From NCBI GenBank assembly GCA_900473045.1, contig UCKS01000004.1, positions 1-64,000 of the forward strand: a DNA stretch of 64,000 nucleotides, read 5' to 3'. The notes under the pieces are model-generated. The model worked only from the letters and a program-made list of their open reading frames with translations. It was not told the DNA's origin and did not search any database. Numbering within the stretch: the stretch's first letter is position 1; each line of letters begins with the position of its first letter. This DNA is from Hyphomicrobiales bacterium. GTDB lineage: Bacteria; Pseudomonadota; Alphaproteobacteria; Rhizobiales; Rhizobiaceae. The translations under genes were made by a program, and so were the position numbers. Shown one piece after another: positions 7,966 through 15,677 of this stretch.

Positions 7966-9117
7966 ATGGGTGAAACCGGGCTCGTGAAGAATGCAAAGAC
8001 CTGGTCACCAATCGCCGTCGTACCAAACGTCGACGTCAACACAAAAAAGCTTAGCGGAGCTCACATCGCGCTCATTGGTGCGACCGATTCGCGTTATCGC
8101 GCATGCATAGAAGAGAACGCCGATCTCAAGACCTTTCTGGAGCGATTTACGGGAAGTCATGGTGAGCCCGTGGGACCAAGCCTGATAGTGGTCAGCGAGG
8201 ACTACGGGAAAAAGCCCAATTCCGACGCTGTCGCTAGCTTCAAGGATATCGTCGTCGCCGCCGTCGGCCTGGACGTTCGCGTATCCTCCGTGCTTTCCGG
8301 AAACAACCATGGCCCCTTCTATTCGAACTCCTTCGACATCTATCCCTGGATGATCTCTGAGCGCAAAGACAGGCTTATCGCCAGAACTCCCGCGCTGTCC
8401 TCAGTTCATCATCTCAAGGGTTTCCGGGGCCTAACGTCGCCAGCGCTGCCCGAGCACAGGGTAGAGAATGGACATGTGCGTGGCGGCCTGTTCAAAGAGC
8501 TCTATCGTTTGTGGGAGCGTCAATACATTGGCGAACAGGATGACTGGAAATCGCGTTCGATCCTCCGGTCGCTGAACATGGCGACGGCGGCCATGCAGGT
8601 TCCCAACACGAGCGTCTCTGAAACCATATATGACTGGGGCCGGGTGATCTCGCTCTGGGTCAGCGCATTCGAAATCCTAGTTCATCCCGGCGGCAGCGAA
8701 CGCGCTGACGAGGCGAAGGTCCTCCAGATGCTTTCGGAAATTGAGTGGCGGCGTGGCAAGCTGGAAGAGGCGAGCCATCCAATCCGGATCGGGAGGAAAG
8801 CTCCGGAAAATCACACCTTGGCGGAACTTTTGTATCACCGCCTCTACAAGCTGAGGAACGACTACCTGCACGGCAATCCGGTTGATTCCCGCGGGTTCGA
8901 GATGGAGAACGGCACCTCGGTCCTTTCATATCCTGCGGCGCTTTATCGGATGGCGCTGAGTACGAAGGTGCTCCCTGAGGATATCGTAACGGATGAGGAC
9001 GTGGCGTCCGGTCGCCGATCGCTTGACGAATACAGCCGCTACTACAGGACTACGCTTTTCCAGAATAGGTGCGAGGATTGCCTAATGCGCGCCGTGGATC
9101 CGGACGCGATGGAGTAG
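7966..9117 (+). CDS. HEPN-motif protein of unknown family
   Basis: A 383-residue protein I cannot assign to a named family. Near the C terminus it has LYKLRNDYLHGN (R297 and H302), the Rx4H signature of HEPN ribonucleases, set in a helical region that starts around 215, where aromatic and acidic residues recur. The first 200 residues are alpha/beta in character. HEPN proteins are common RNA-cutting toxins in defence systems such as ApeA and abortive-infection genes; by that analogy this is the best effector candidate of the four-gene cluster. ATG at 7966 follows AGGGAGAGA. Confidence 0.6.
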   Translation: MGETGLVKNAKTWSPIAVVPNVDVNTKKLSGAHIALIGATDSRYRACIEENADLKTFLERFTGSHGEPVGPSLIVVSEDYGKKPNSDAVASFKDIVVAAVGLDVRVSSVLSGNNHGPFYSNSFDIYPWMISERKDRLIARTPALSSVHHLKGFRGLTSPALPEHRVENGHVRGGLFKELYRLWERQYIGEQDDWKSRSILRSLNMATAAMQVPNTSVSETIYDWGRVISLWVSAFEILVHPGGSERADEAKVLQMLSEIEWRRGKLEEASHPIRIGRKAPENHTLAELLYHRLYKLRNDYLHGNPVDSRGFEMENGTSVLSYPAALYRMALSTKVLPEDIVTDEDVASGRRSLDEYSRYYRTTLFQNRCEDCLMRAVDPDAME

Positions 9118-9223
9118 TGGCTAGCGTGCGGCAATCGGTCGATCCAAGTGCCGTGATTGTGCGCAGCCCGTACGTGACTGCTGGCCTGTTCGCATATCGA
9201 CTATGCCCGGGGAGGAATGATTT

Positions 9224-10207
9224 GTGACCGAAGACGAATACGATCGCCTGGTTGAGCTGTGCACGGAAACGATGATGAAGACTGGATTTCATTGGTTCCA
9301 GCATCAATTCATCGAGGTTCCTCACCATCTGTTTGCAGCCGGAATTCTGCGGGCTTGCGCGGGCATCGACCGTGCCGCGCCCGGCATCGGAACGGACCTG
9401 CTGCGCGATCTATCCTCCATCGGCGGCCGGGATCGTTACGAACCACACTACGAACAGCTCTTGCAGAAACTAAGCGAGATACTCGTGATCGAGCGGATAG
9501 TCTCCGCGTCCTGGCCCGAGGGGACGAAATTCGAGCATGAGCCATCGGCGGTGCCTAGAGGCCCGCGGCCAGAGCTTCTCGTAACGACACCCACAAAAAG
9601 GCTCGTTGTCGAGGTCAAGACTCCCTCACTGTTGCAACATATCCGAAACCGGGCAGAGAACGGGACACAGTTGCCATACAGAGGTGGATTGTCGGGTGAG
9701 TTGGCAGGAGCCTCTGCGGAAGGAGGAGTCACGCTCCCGCGCGACAACCCAATCCTGGACTTCCTCAAGGATGCGGAAAGGAAGTTTGCAGGCTTTAGAA
9801 CTGATCCAGATACCGCAAGCTTGCTCGTAATCGTGTGGGACGATCACATCTACGAACCGATCTCGACCCTTGTGAATGAAGGCACCGGGCTGCTAACGCC
9901 GGACTCGTTTGCGAAGCGTCCGGATGGTCAAGCACTAACGTTTCCTAACATTGATGGCGTGGTGGCGATCCGCCATATGCATTACTTCATTGCCGCATCA
10001 CGCGACGAGTGGATGGATGGAAGATCACACGCAATGGATTTCGGCGTCGAGGGTGATGTCCCGAATGTCAGCTTCGATCTTGCGAACGGTCGATCAGTGC
10101 CGCAACCCGTCCTCGAGCGTCTCCGGGCAATACCCCACGACGATCCGGGGTTGAAGTTTTTTGCCGAGTACAATCCGCAGGATCTCGTGATCTGGGTACC
10201 GCATTAG
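9224..10207 (+). CDS. Putative PD-(D/E)XK-type nuclease, defence cluster
   Basis: A 327-residue protein whose most telling segment is RPELLVTTPTKRLVVEVKTP (115-134): PE117, then E130-V-K132, matching the core of PD-(D/E)XK nucleases with E in the first acidic place. It is followed by a region with PRDNPILDFLKDAERKF and a strand-rich half. The start is a GTG at 9224 with GGGGAGGAAT just upstream. The 106-base gap after the HEPN-motif gene is the largest in the cluster. No family name recognised; nuclease fold is inference from one motif. Confidence 0.5.
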   Translation: MTEDEYDRLVELCTETMMKTGFHWFQHQFIEVPHHLFAAGILRACAGIDRAAPGIGTDLLRDLSSIGGRDRYEPHYEQLLQKLSEILVIERIVSASWPEGTKFEHEPSAVPRGPRPELLVTTPTKRLVVEVKTPSLLQHIRNRAENGTQLPYRGGLSGELAGASAEGGVTLPRDNPILDFLKDAERKFAGFRTDPDTASLLVIVWDDHIYEPISTLVNEGTGLLTPDSFAKRPDGQALTFPNIDGVVAIRHMHYFIAASRDEWMDGRSHAMDFGVEGDVPNVSFDLANGRSVPQPVLERLRAIPHDDPGLKFFAEYNPQDLVIWVPH

Positions 10208-10493
10208 CGTGATCGCTTAGCGGACTGGGTGGTATTGCTTCATTCATCATCTCGTTGGCGTTCACGACGACGATCAGGGCAAATCATGCATCGAAGAACA
10301 GCGAGAGTCCCCTCTTGTGACGCGAGCTGAAGAATCTGCTTGCGCTCAGTGGTGGAATCTTTTCATCAATTCATCCGAAGATATGGCGACTGACTCGCCG
10401 AGGTCTTCGGATTGGGAGGGGCCGTGTTCCGATGAATCGTATTCAGCTTGTGCAGGCTATCAACTATCGGCTGGCGAATCCTTGGCGACGAAA

Positions 10494-11045
10494 TCACGGT
10501 GCGCCCTTGTCGTTGGTGCCGGGAATGATCGAGCGATCGGTCACGCTTGCCCTAGGCGACAAGACTGGTCGAAGTCTGAGCAGGCGACCGCTCTCGAGGA
10601 TGGTCACAGATATCCGAACCGACTTATTCGATGTGCCCGCAATTATCATGATTGGTTTCGGACACCTGTAGCTCGCGTCGATCGAAATCGAACGCATTTC
10701 CCGAATATCATTGCTGCTCGGATCAGGGGCACCGTCGGGATGGGAATGCCATTCGCCGAGATAATACTCGCCGTGGAGCCACCTGGCGCGAAGTTTCGCT
10801 GTCAGCCCCTTGTTCCCCCGCTGAAACCACGCTCTTCCAGAGCTCGAATCGGCGGGACGCTCGGTCGCTGCGGTGATAATGGCGATATTGCCGTCGGCTG
10901 CATACCTTCCGATGAGGATACCTCCCGTCTCCTTGCCGACCGACGCAAGCGAATCCTCCCGGATCAATCGCAAGGCGCCTTCCGTCAGTCGAACTTCCAC
11001 GGCTGCGTTCATGGCTTCAAAAGTCACCTCAATTTTCTCAGCCAC
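10494..11045 (-). CDS. cap3: Cap3-like JAB/JAMM deconjugating peptidase of CBASS
   Basis: A 183-residue JAB domain protein with the complete JAMM signature: ETGGILIG (E39), EWHSHP (H100 and H102) and PSSND (D113). In type II CBASS, Cap3 removes the CD-NTase from targets to which Cap2 attached it. The start is taken as GTG at 11045, which overlaps the cap2 stop in GTGGCTGA and gives a protein of normal length; longer readings run into cap2 coding sequence. It is the last gene of the operon. The plus-strand gene ending at 10207 converges on it; the 286 bases between contain no clear terminator. Confidence 0.85.
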   Translation of the reverse strand: MAEKIEVTFEAMNAAVEVRLTEGALRLIREDSLASVGKETGGILIGRYAADGNIAIITAATERPADSSSGRAWFQRGNKGLTAKLRARWLHGEYYLGEWHSHPDGAPDPSSNDIREMRSISIDASYRCPKPIMIIAGTSNKSVRISVTILESGRLLRLRPVLSPRASVTDRSIIPGTNDKGAP

Positions 11046-12813
11046 TGCGCTTCTCCACCGTGCCGTCGAATCCCTGCCTATAGTAAAGACAGCGGCGCTC
11101 TCGAGATCGCATGGCTTCCAAGGTGGCTCTGGCCCCAACCGCACTCCACATTCGGACGTCTGCGGCCGTTGCCGGAAACACCGGATGCCAGCAGCCAATC
11201 CCTTCCATGTGGGCATCGCCGAACTCGGTCGGTGGCACGTCCATCTCGTGGAAGCTCTCCTTTGCATCGATTGCCGGGAAGCTGGCCTCGGACGCAATGA
11301 ACACTAGGAGGCCCTCGGCCCGCCAGGTCATTGCCAGGCTGACGAAGGTCTTCTCACCGCCCCAGTCAAACTCAGCCATGGCGTCCAGGGCGGCGTCGGA
11401 TCCAGTGCAGTCAACTATCACATCAAACGACCGCAGCTCTTCCGCGAGTTCGTGGGTGCCCGGAGGAAAACTGGCGGGAATACCCGCGATATTGGCGTCT
11501 GGCATGGTCAGCGACAGCGCATTCGCGAGCGCGGTAGCCTTGTTGTGCCCAACTGCATCCATGCCAAGCACATGCCGCGTCAGATTCCCAACATCCAACA
11601 AATCGGGATCGAGTATTCCCATGTTTGTCACGCCCATCCTGACAAGGTTCTCGGCCACGGCGCCGCCAAGCGAGCCTGCGCCGATGATCAGCACCCGTTG
11701 GGAGAACATCCCCATGCCGAAGCCGGAGCGCGTTCGGATTTGGTCAGGTTCCCAATTGACCGTTCTCAACCAAGTCAAAGGAGAATTTGCAGTCGGTCGG
11801 GCACGATCCAGGAAGCGACGGGTCTGCTCAATCGCTCGAAAGCCGTTCTTCCGCGTTCTACGATCAGACAGTTCGACTGAACCGACAGCGATCCAGTGAT
11901 ATTTCGACGGAGCTCCACCGATCAGTTCAGCGAGCGGGAATCCAAGGAACAGTGTGATCGTTCCGTGGTCCTGTCTCCGACGCCGGCGATTGATCCCAGC
12001 TTGCTCGAGCACATCGGCGAGATGAACACCCTGAATGTCGAGGTGAGCGGAGAGAGCCGCCCACGTCCGAGGCAGTTCCCATGGGGCTAACACTGGCAGA
12101 CTGTCGAGAGCAATCCAGACGCTGGTTTTTGCGGGAGCAGCGTCAGCGATCTTCCGACCCCATTCTGACTCCCTGATAGGGACCAAATGAGGATCGCGGA
12201 ATGTCTTCATAGCATAGGTCGTCTTTGCCATCGGCAATCTGACTAGGTCGACCCATCCCCATTCGCAAGTGCGGCCCTGCCAGAAAACCAGATCGTCGTC
12301 TGCACCGACGAAGCCGACAACGGGAAAGCTCGTTTGCCCGGGGCCGGCCGGCAGCTCCATCGGTTCGCCTTCGATCGCGAGCTCGCCTGTTGCAGCCGCG
12401 TCGATCCAGATGAGAAGGCGTTCCAGATGCCAGACAATCTTCTCTTCGACCGCATCCGGTTGGCCGCTCCAGAAGGCTCGCCCGAATACCGCGGCCGGAC
12501 GATCGAGGCAAGGATTTCCGGCCCTCCATGGCACCCCTCCGCTTCCTTCGCGGTTGAAGGACTGATGCGGGAAGGTCGCCGAAATCCCGCCGATCATCGC
12601 CGGGTAAACGGTGACGGATTTGGTCGGCGGGACGAACACGACATACCAGGCTGTTTCGGCCGAAATGAAATCGGTCGGGGCGACGCTCAGGCGAGCAAGG
12701 AAGGGCACGGACCAGCGACCTTCCGAATCCGATGACCAGCCACTGGTGCATCGGATTCGGGGATGATCGACAATCCGGTCGAAGACGCTCTGAAGGACTT
12801 CAGGTACGGACAA
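11038..12813 (-). CDS. cap2: Cap2-like E2-E1 fusion enzyme of type II CBASS
   Basis: A 591-residue fusion. The N-terminal 150 residues are E2-like, with the probable conjugating cysteine C102 in NPCLD. The C-terminal part is a ThiF/E1 domain: nucleotide loop VLIIGAGSLGGAVAENLVRMG, then GILDPDLLDVGNLTRH, DCTGSDAALDA, and GIGCWHP near 541, a candidate E1 cysteine. Cap2 enzymes ligate the C terminus of the CD-NTase to cellular targets and prime second-messenger synthesis. The start is TTG at 12813 with GAGGTG upstream, 12 bases after the CD-NTase stop; cap3 overlaps the other end by 8 bases. Confidence 0.88.
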   Translation of the reverse strand: MSVPEVLQSVFDRIVDHPRIRCTSGWSSDSEGRWSVPFLARLSVAPTDFISAETAWYVVFVPPTKSVTVYPAMIGGISATFPHQSFNREGSGGVPWRAGNPCLDRPAAVFGRAFWSGQPDAVEEKIVWHLERLLIWIDAAATGELAIEGEPMELPAGPGQTSFPVVGFVGADDDLVFWQGRTCEWGWVDLVRLPMAKTTYAMKTFRDPHLVPIRESEWGRKIADAAPAKTSVWIALDSLPVLAPWELPRTWAALSAHLDIQGVHLADVLEQAGINRRRRRQDHGTITLFLGFPLAELIGGAPSKYHWIAVGSVELSDRRTRKNGFRAIEQTRRFLDRARPTANSPLTWLRTVNWEPDQIRTRSGFGMGMFSQRVLIIGAGSLGGAVAENLVRMGVTNMGILDPDLLDVGNLTRHVLGMDAVGHNKATALANALSLTMPDANIAGIPASFPPGTHELAEELRSFDVIVDCTGSDAALDAMAEFDWGGEKTFVSLAMTWRAEGLLVFIASEASFPAIDAKESFHEMDVPPTEFGDAHMEGIGCWHPVFPATAADVRMWSAVGARATLEAMRSRERRCLYYRQGFDGTVEKRSG

Positions 12814-12824
12814 CTAGAAGCACC

Positions 12825-13964
12825 TCACGCGAACCGATCGGTTTTCCGCGGTTCGGCAGGCTTCGACGGCGCGATGAAAAATCCATTCTTGCGGTCTCCG
12901 CCATTCGGCCCGGGAAGCGGAAACTTGCTCCCGAACAGCTTCTGCCATAGCTCGCCGCATTTCTTTGCATCGTCCGAATCCAGAGCCTCGCGCGCCTGTC
13001 CGGCAGCGGTCGAAATAGCGGTGTGGAAGGATTGGAAATCCTCCGCTGAGAGCCGCTTCAGCACGTTGTGCTCAGGCACGCCATGATCGGGGAGTTCCGG
13101 AACCTGACCGAGGAACGCCGGAATGCGCCAGGTGTCCCGCATTGTTTCTAGCACCTGGACAAAACCGGAAGCGATCGAGGTCGTGCCATCCCTCAAGACG
13201 TGACCGATCATGTGCTCAAGTGGATAGCCTTTGGGATATTTGGGGACGGTCAAGGCGTTCTGCTGCCGCCACCACTTGGTCGCTCGTACCAGATTAACAT
13301 AATGGCCATTGCATGCGCGGTTCTTGGCCGCCGTCCATTGGATCTGAGCGAGCGGATGAGTGCGACCCCAGTTGCCAACATCGCGGTCTGGCAGAAACAA
13401 TGGATTTGGACGCCAGTTTCCGATCGGCTCGTCATCAAGCACCTGAGGCTGGCTTCCGAATGGCGTAGGCTGCCAGCGCTCGTTGAGACGCCACGTCGTG
13501 TCCTCTTCCAGCGTATCGTTTGTCAGAACGGACTTGGATCGGTACAGCCGCTCCATGGCCTGTCTGGAGGCCGGATCGGTCGGCAGCGCGGTGATCACCA
13601 AATCGATATCGACATAGGATAGTTCGATCCCGAACGACCGCCCCTGCGGCCTCCATTTCCCCGGATAGTGGCGGTCCAGGAAGGGAACGAACTTGTCCAT
13701 TGCTTGCTGCGGCGTCGTCGCGTGGTAATCGATGTCAGTGACCACCACGATGTCGACGTCGGGCCGCTTGTCTCCGCTGGGACGAATTGCGGTCGAGCGG
13801 CGAATGCTTCCCTGCAAGAAGGTAGCGACGACGATCGCACTCAAGTCTTTGTCAGCCGACAGTCGCGACCGGAGCGTATTCGCTCCTGTCTTCCAATCTT
13901 CCTTCTGCCGGTCCGTAGGCCGGATTTCGCGGAGGAATTCACTGAATTGCGCTTTAAGTTCCAT
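12825..13964 (-). CDS. cdnD: CD-NTase (cGAS/DncV-like nucleotidyltransferase) of CBASS
   Basis: A 379-residue nucleotidyltransferase with the GS motif (QGSIRRSTAIRP, G54-S55) and two acidic strands, DVDIVVVTDID (D71, D73) and YVDIDLV (D121, D123), as in SMODS CD-NTases; HMIGHVL and the helical C-terminal half also fit. It would make a cyclic oligonucleotide on phage infection. The residue pattern and the partnership with Cap2, Cap3 and a SAVED effector suggest clade D, hence the tentative symbol. The ATG at 13964 is preceded by AGGATC; a TTG at 13970 is possible. The C terminus, ending KTDRFA, would be the Cap2 substrate tail. Confidence 0.85.
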   Translation of the reverse strand: MELKAQFSEFLREIRPTDRQKEDWKTGANTLRSRLSADKDLSAIVVATFLQGSIRRSTAIRPSGDKRPDVDIVVVTDIDYHATTPQQAMDKFVPFLDRHYPGKWRPQGRSFGIELSYVDIDLVITALPTDPASRQAMERLYRSKSVLTNDTLEEDTTWRLNERWQPTPFGSQPQVLDDEPIGNWRPNPLFLPDRDVGNWGRTHPLAQIQWTAAKNRACNGHYVNLVRATKWWRQQNALTVPKYPKGYPLEHMIGHVLRDGTTSIASGFVQVLETMRDTWRIPAFLGQVPELPDHGVPEHNVLKRLSAEDFQSFHTAISTAAGQAREALDSDDAKKCGELWQKLFGSKFPLPGPNGGDRKNGFFIAPSKPAEPRKTDRFA

Positions 13965-13966
13965 GC

Positions 13967-14998
13967 TCAACCGATCCTGAAAGAGGGGTGGTAGCTACCG
14001 TCAACGGCACCCTTGAAGTCGAACTCGTACAGTGTGACAGGTCCCATCGCATCGCGATGCTGCCCCATGAAGAAGGCGAAAGCGTTTGGTCCGGATATGA
14101 AGAAATGCCGCCGCGCTCCGAAGTCGAGACGGAGAGCCTTGATGGCATCGGCGATCTGGTCGGCGAGGTCTGCAGCGTGCTCGCCGCCAACAAGAGATTT
14201 CTGTCCCGTACCGCCTTCCGGAGTGGCATGAAGGATACGCCCAATGCTGGGCACGTTCGCCGTCACATATTCCTGGACATCGGCCAGGGCATTGCGGGAG
14301 AAGCTCACGACAACCGCGACGTCCTGGCCACCGCCGATATCGATGACCGATGTCGATACGCGAGGCCCAGTCTGCCCGTCATCGGAGCGCCAGACAGTCG
14401 TCGGTCCCCGTCCTTTCTGATTCAGTTCGACATGCGTGTTCGTCTTGAAGCCGAGTACCGCTCCGGCGAGGAAAGCGACAGAAGAGTGACTGTCGATAAA
14501 CAGCCGGATGTTCTTGTCGGTCTCGCGAACATGGTTGAGGAAATCTTCGGCGGCGGGCCGGACATCGGCGTTCCAGTCGGCCCCCGCCTGGAGATGGCGG
14601 ACGTCGAACATATGGTGGAGGGACAAGGTGTTCTCGGGAGTGGCATCAAGATAGTCCGTCGGGCCGTCACTGAACGATCTGATGGAGATGTTCTTCCGAT
14701 CCTCCGGCTGCGTGGATTTGATCCAGCCCTGTTCTATGCAAAGCTTCTCGAAGGCCTCCCTAGTCAGCACGTTGCGTTCGGTCACCTTGAGTGCGCGGGC
14801 AGCACCGTCGAACTTGAACTCGAGACTGTTTCCGCCACTGGTCAGGCCCACAACCTGGAACCGAAGATCTACGTTCTCCCTCATGTCCTGCAGGGAATGA
14901 TAGCCCTCCATGATGTGGAAGGTATCGAGGATGGCAAAGAGTTCGTCGTCGGTATCGAGCTTGAGATGCTTGCGCCAGAGCGCGCGCACCTCGCCCAT
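13967..14998 (-). CDS. cap4: Cap4 effector, SAVED-domain part (downstream frame)
   Basis: The 343-residue frame contains a linker (1-60) and a SAVED domain whose C-terminal signature FISGPNAFAFFMGQHRDAMG is clear; SAVED domains bind the cyclic oligonucleotide made by the CD-NTase. The sequence starts exactly where the nuclease-domain frame 14881-15465 loses meaning, and together they give the approximately 500 residues of a normal Cap4. An in-frame TGA lies 21 bases before the ATG at 14998, and the ribosome site there is weak, so either translation restarts or the gene is broken by a -1 shift. The stop overlaps the start region of the CD-NTase gene. Confidence 0.75.
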   Translation of the reverse strand: MGEVRALWRKHLKLDTDDELFAILDTFHIMEGYHSLQDMRENVDLRFQVVGLTSGGNSLEFKFDGAARALKVTERNVLTREAFEKLCIEQGWIKSTQPEDRKNISIRSFSDGPTDYLDATPENTLSLHHMFDVRHLQAGADWNADVRPAAEDFLNHVRETDKNIRLFIDSHSSVAFLAGAVLGFKTNTHVELNQKGRGPTTVWRSDDGQTGPRVSTSVIDIGGGQDVAVVVSFSRNALADVQEYVTANVPSIGRILHATPEGGTGQKSLVGGEHAADLADQIADAIKALRLDFGARRHFFISGPNAFAFFMGQHRDAMGPVTLYEFDFKGAVDGSYHPSFRIG

Positions 14999-15465
14999 CT
15001 CGCTTCGCTCGGTCTTTCAGCGAGTTTATCTACGTCCAGAGACTTGTCGGCTGTCTTTAGGAGCTTGGACAGGGGATCGTCGTCCCGTACGCGGTCGGTC
15101 GTAACGAGCGTAAACGTCGAGTTGGATGGCGCCTTGTCCACAGCCTCCTTCAGGCGTTCCAAGATCGAGAATGCTGTCGCGCCAATGAACTCGGGCTCGA
15201 TCAAGTCTCTGAAACCGAAGCGACCAGCCTGATTGACGTGGAACTTGACCTGGTGGTGAGCCGTTTCGACCCTGAACGAACGACGCCCGGCGTGACCCGG
15301 ATTGTAGCGCACGACAACATCATCGAAACCCTTGGGCCCGTCGGTCTCGTACGAAACCTCGACGACATGAGGCGTCTCCGGGTTGCGGAGACCTGAAGCA
15401 TGTATCCAGAAGAACCGGGCTTGGTAGTCGTGCCCATCCCAATTTGCAATTACTGCGTCTGCCAT
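14881..15465 (-). CDS. cap4: Cap4 effector, nuclease-domain part (upstream frame)
   Basis: The first about 155 residues are a DUF4297-like endonuclease domain: the opening ANWDGHDYQARFFWI matches the G-Y-Q start of that family, and FDDVVV (D48, D49) with HHQVKFHV (Q72, K74) forms the D...QxK active site. After PSEA (near 15005) the frame turns into 40 residues of low-complexity sequence that shadows the SAVED frame. It is the first gene of the CBASS operon, with AGGTG seven bases before the ATG at 15465. Cap4 cuts DNA when its SAVED domain binds the signal. If the shift is real in the cell, nuclease and sensor are made as separate chains or not at all. Confidence 0.7.
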   Translation of the reverse strand: MADAVIANWDGHDYQARFFWIHASGLRNPETPHVVEVSYETDGPKGFDDVVVRYNPGHAGRRSFRVETAHHQVKFHVNQAGRFGFRDLIEPEFIGATAFSILERLKEAVDKAPSNSTFTLVTTDRVRDDDPLSKLLKTADKSLDVDKLAERPSEARWARCARSGASISSSIPTTNSLPSSIPSTSWRAIIPCRT

Positions 15466-15510
15466 GCCATTTCACCTGCAGAAGTTGATTCCTGTTTTGT
15501 TCCTTGAGGC

Positions 15511-15540
15511 ATTCTCCAGGCACCTAAGTGCCTGGAGAAT
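15511..15540. promoter_or_regulatory. Perfect 13-bp palindrome upstream of the CBASS operon
   Basis: ATTCTCCAGGCAC (15511-15523) and GTGCCTGGAGAAT (15528-15540) are perfect inverted copies around a CTAA loop, 45 bases before the cap4 start and about 100 bases inside the element's right end. Position suggests an operator; no T run follows on either strand, which speaks against a terminator. No WYL/CapW-type regulator gene is present in the element. Confidence 0.5.
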
Positions 15541-15587
15541 ATGCGTTATTTGGAGTTCTGTTCACTCTAAGGTCACGTGGCCGTTGA

Positions 15588-15640
15588 TTTGTGACTCAAC
15601 AGATGAGACCTTTGTGACTCTGGACCCCCACTTCGTGACA
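15588..15640 (-). repeat. Right end of transposon-like element
   Basis: Read on the minus strand from 15640 the sequence is TGTCACGAAG, then GAGTCACAAAG (15620-15610), then TGTTGAGTCACAAA (15601-15588). The last 14 bases equal 705-718 at the other boundary. The terminus lies 37 bases from the nrdJ stop codon. Confidence 0.6.
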
Positions 15641-15677
15641 TTTCAGCGGGGGCTATCCATCAATTTTCAGCCAGCAA

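Larger units (their letters stand above)
687..15640. mobile_element. Tn5053/Tn7-like element carrying CBASS and other putative defence genes
   Basis: Both ends start with TGTCAC and carry the identical 14-mer TGTTGAGTCACAAA in inverted orientation (705-718 on plus, 15601-15588 on minus); the right end has an additional GAGTCACAAA copy at 15620-15611. Inside lie tniQ and tniB near the left end and defence-type cargo. Known biology: Tn7-like and Tn5053-like elements have TGT-ended termini with repeated transposase sites and often carry defence genes. No DDE transposase is present, and the 5 bases outside each end (GCCGA and TTTCA) do not form a target duplication, so mobility is doubtful or depends on proteins in trans. 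Confidence 0.65.

Noticed and set aside
10317..11300. Plus-strand frame of 327 codons opposite cap3
   Set aside because: Overlaps the clear JAMM-motif gene on the other strand; composition (Arg, Ser, Pro) is typical of a shadow.
14990..15025. Programmed frameshift signal in cap4
   Set aside because: The only window where the frames can be joined is about 20 bases and has no X-XXY-YYZ heptamer or clear downstream stem.
682..15645. Five-base target-site duplication around the element
   Set aside because: The flanks GCCGA (left) and TTTCA (right) differ, and shifting the borders by one base does not help.
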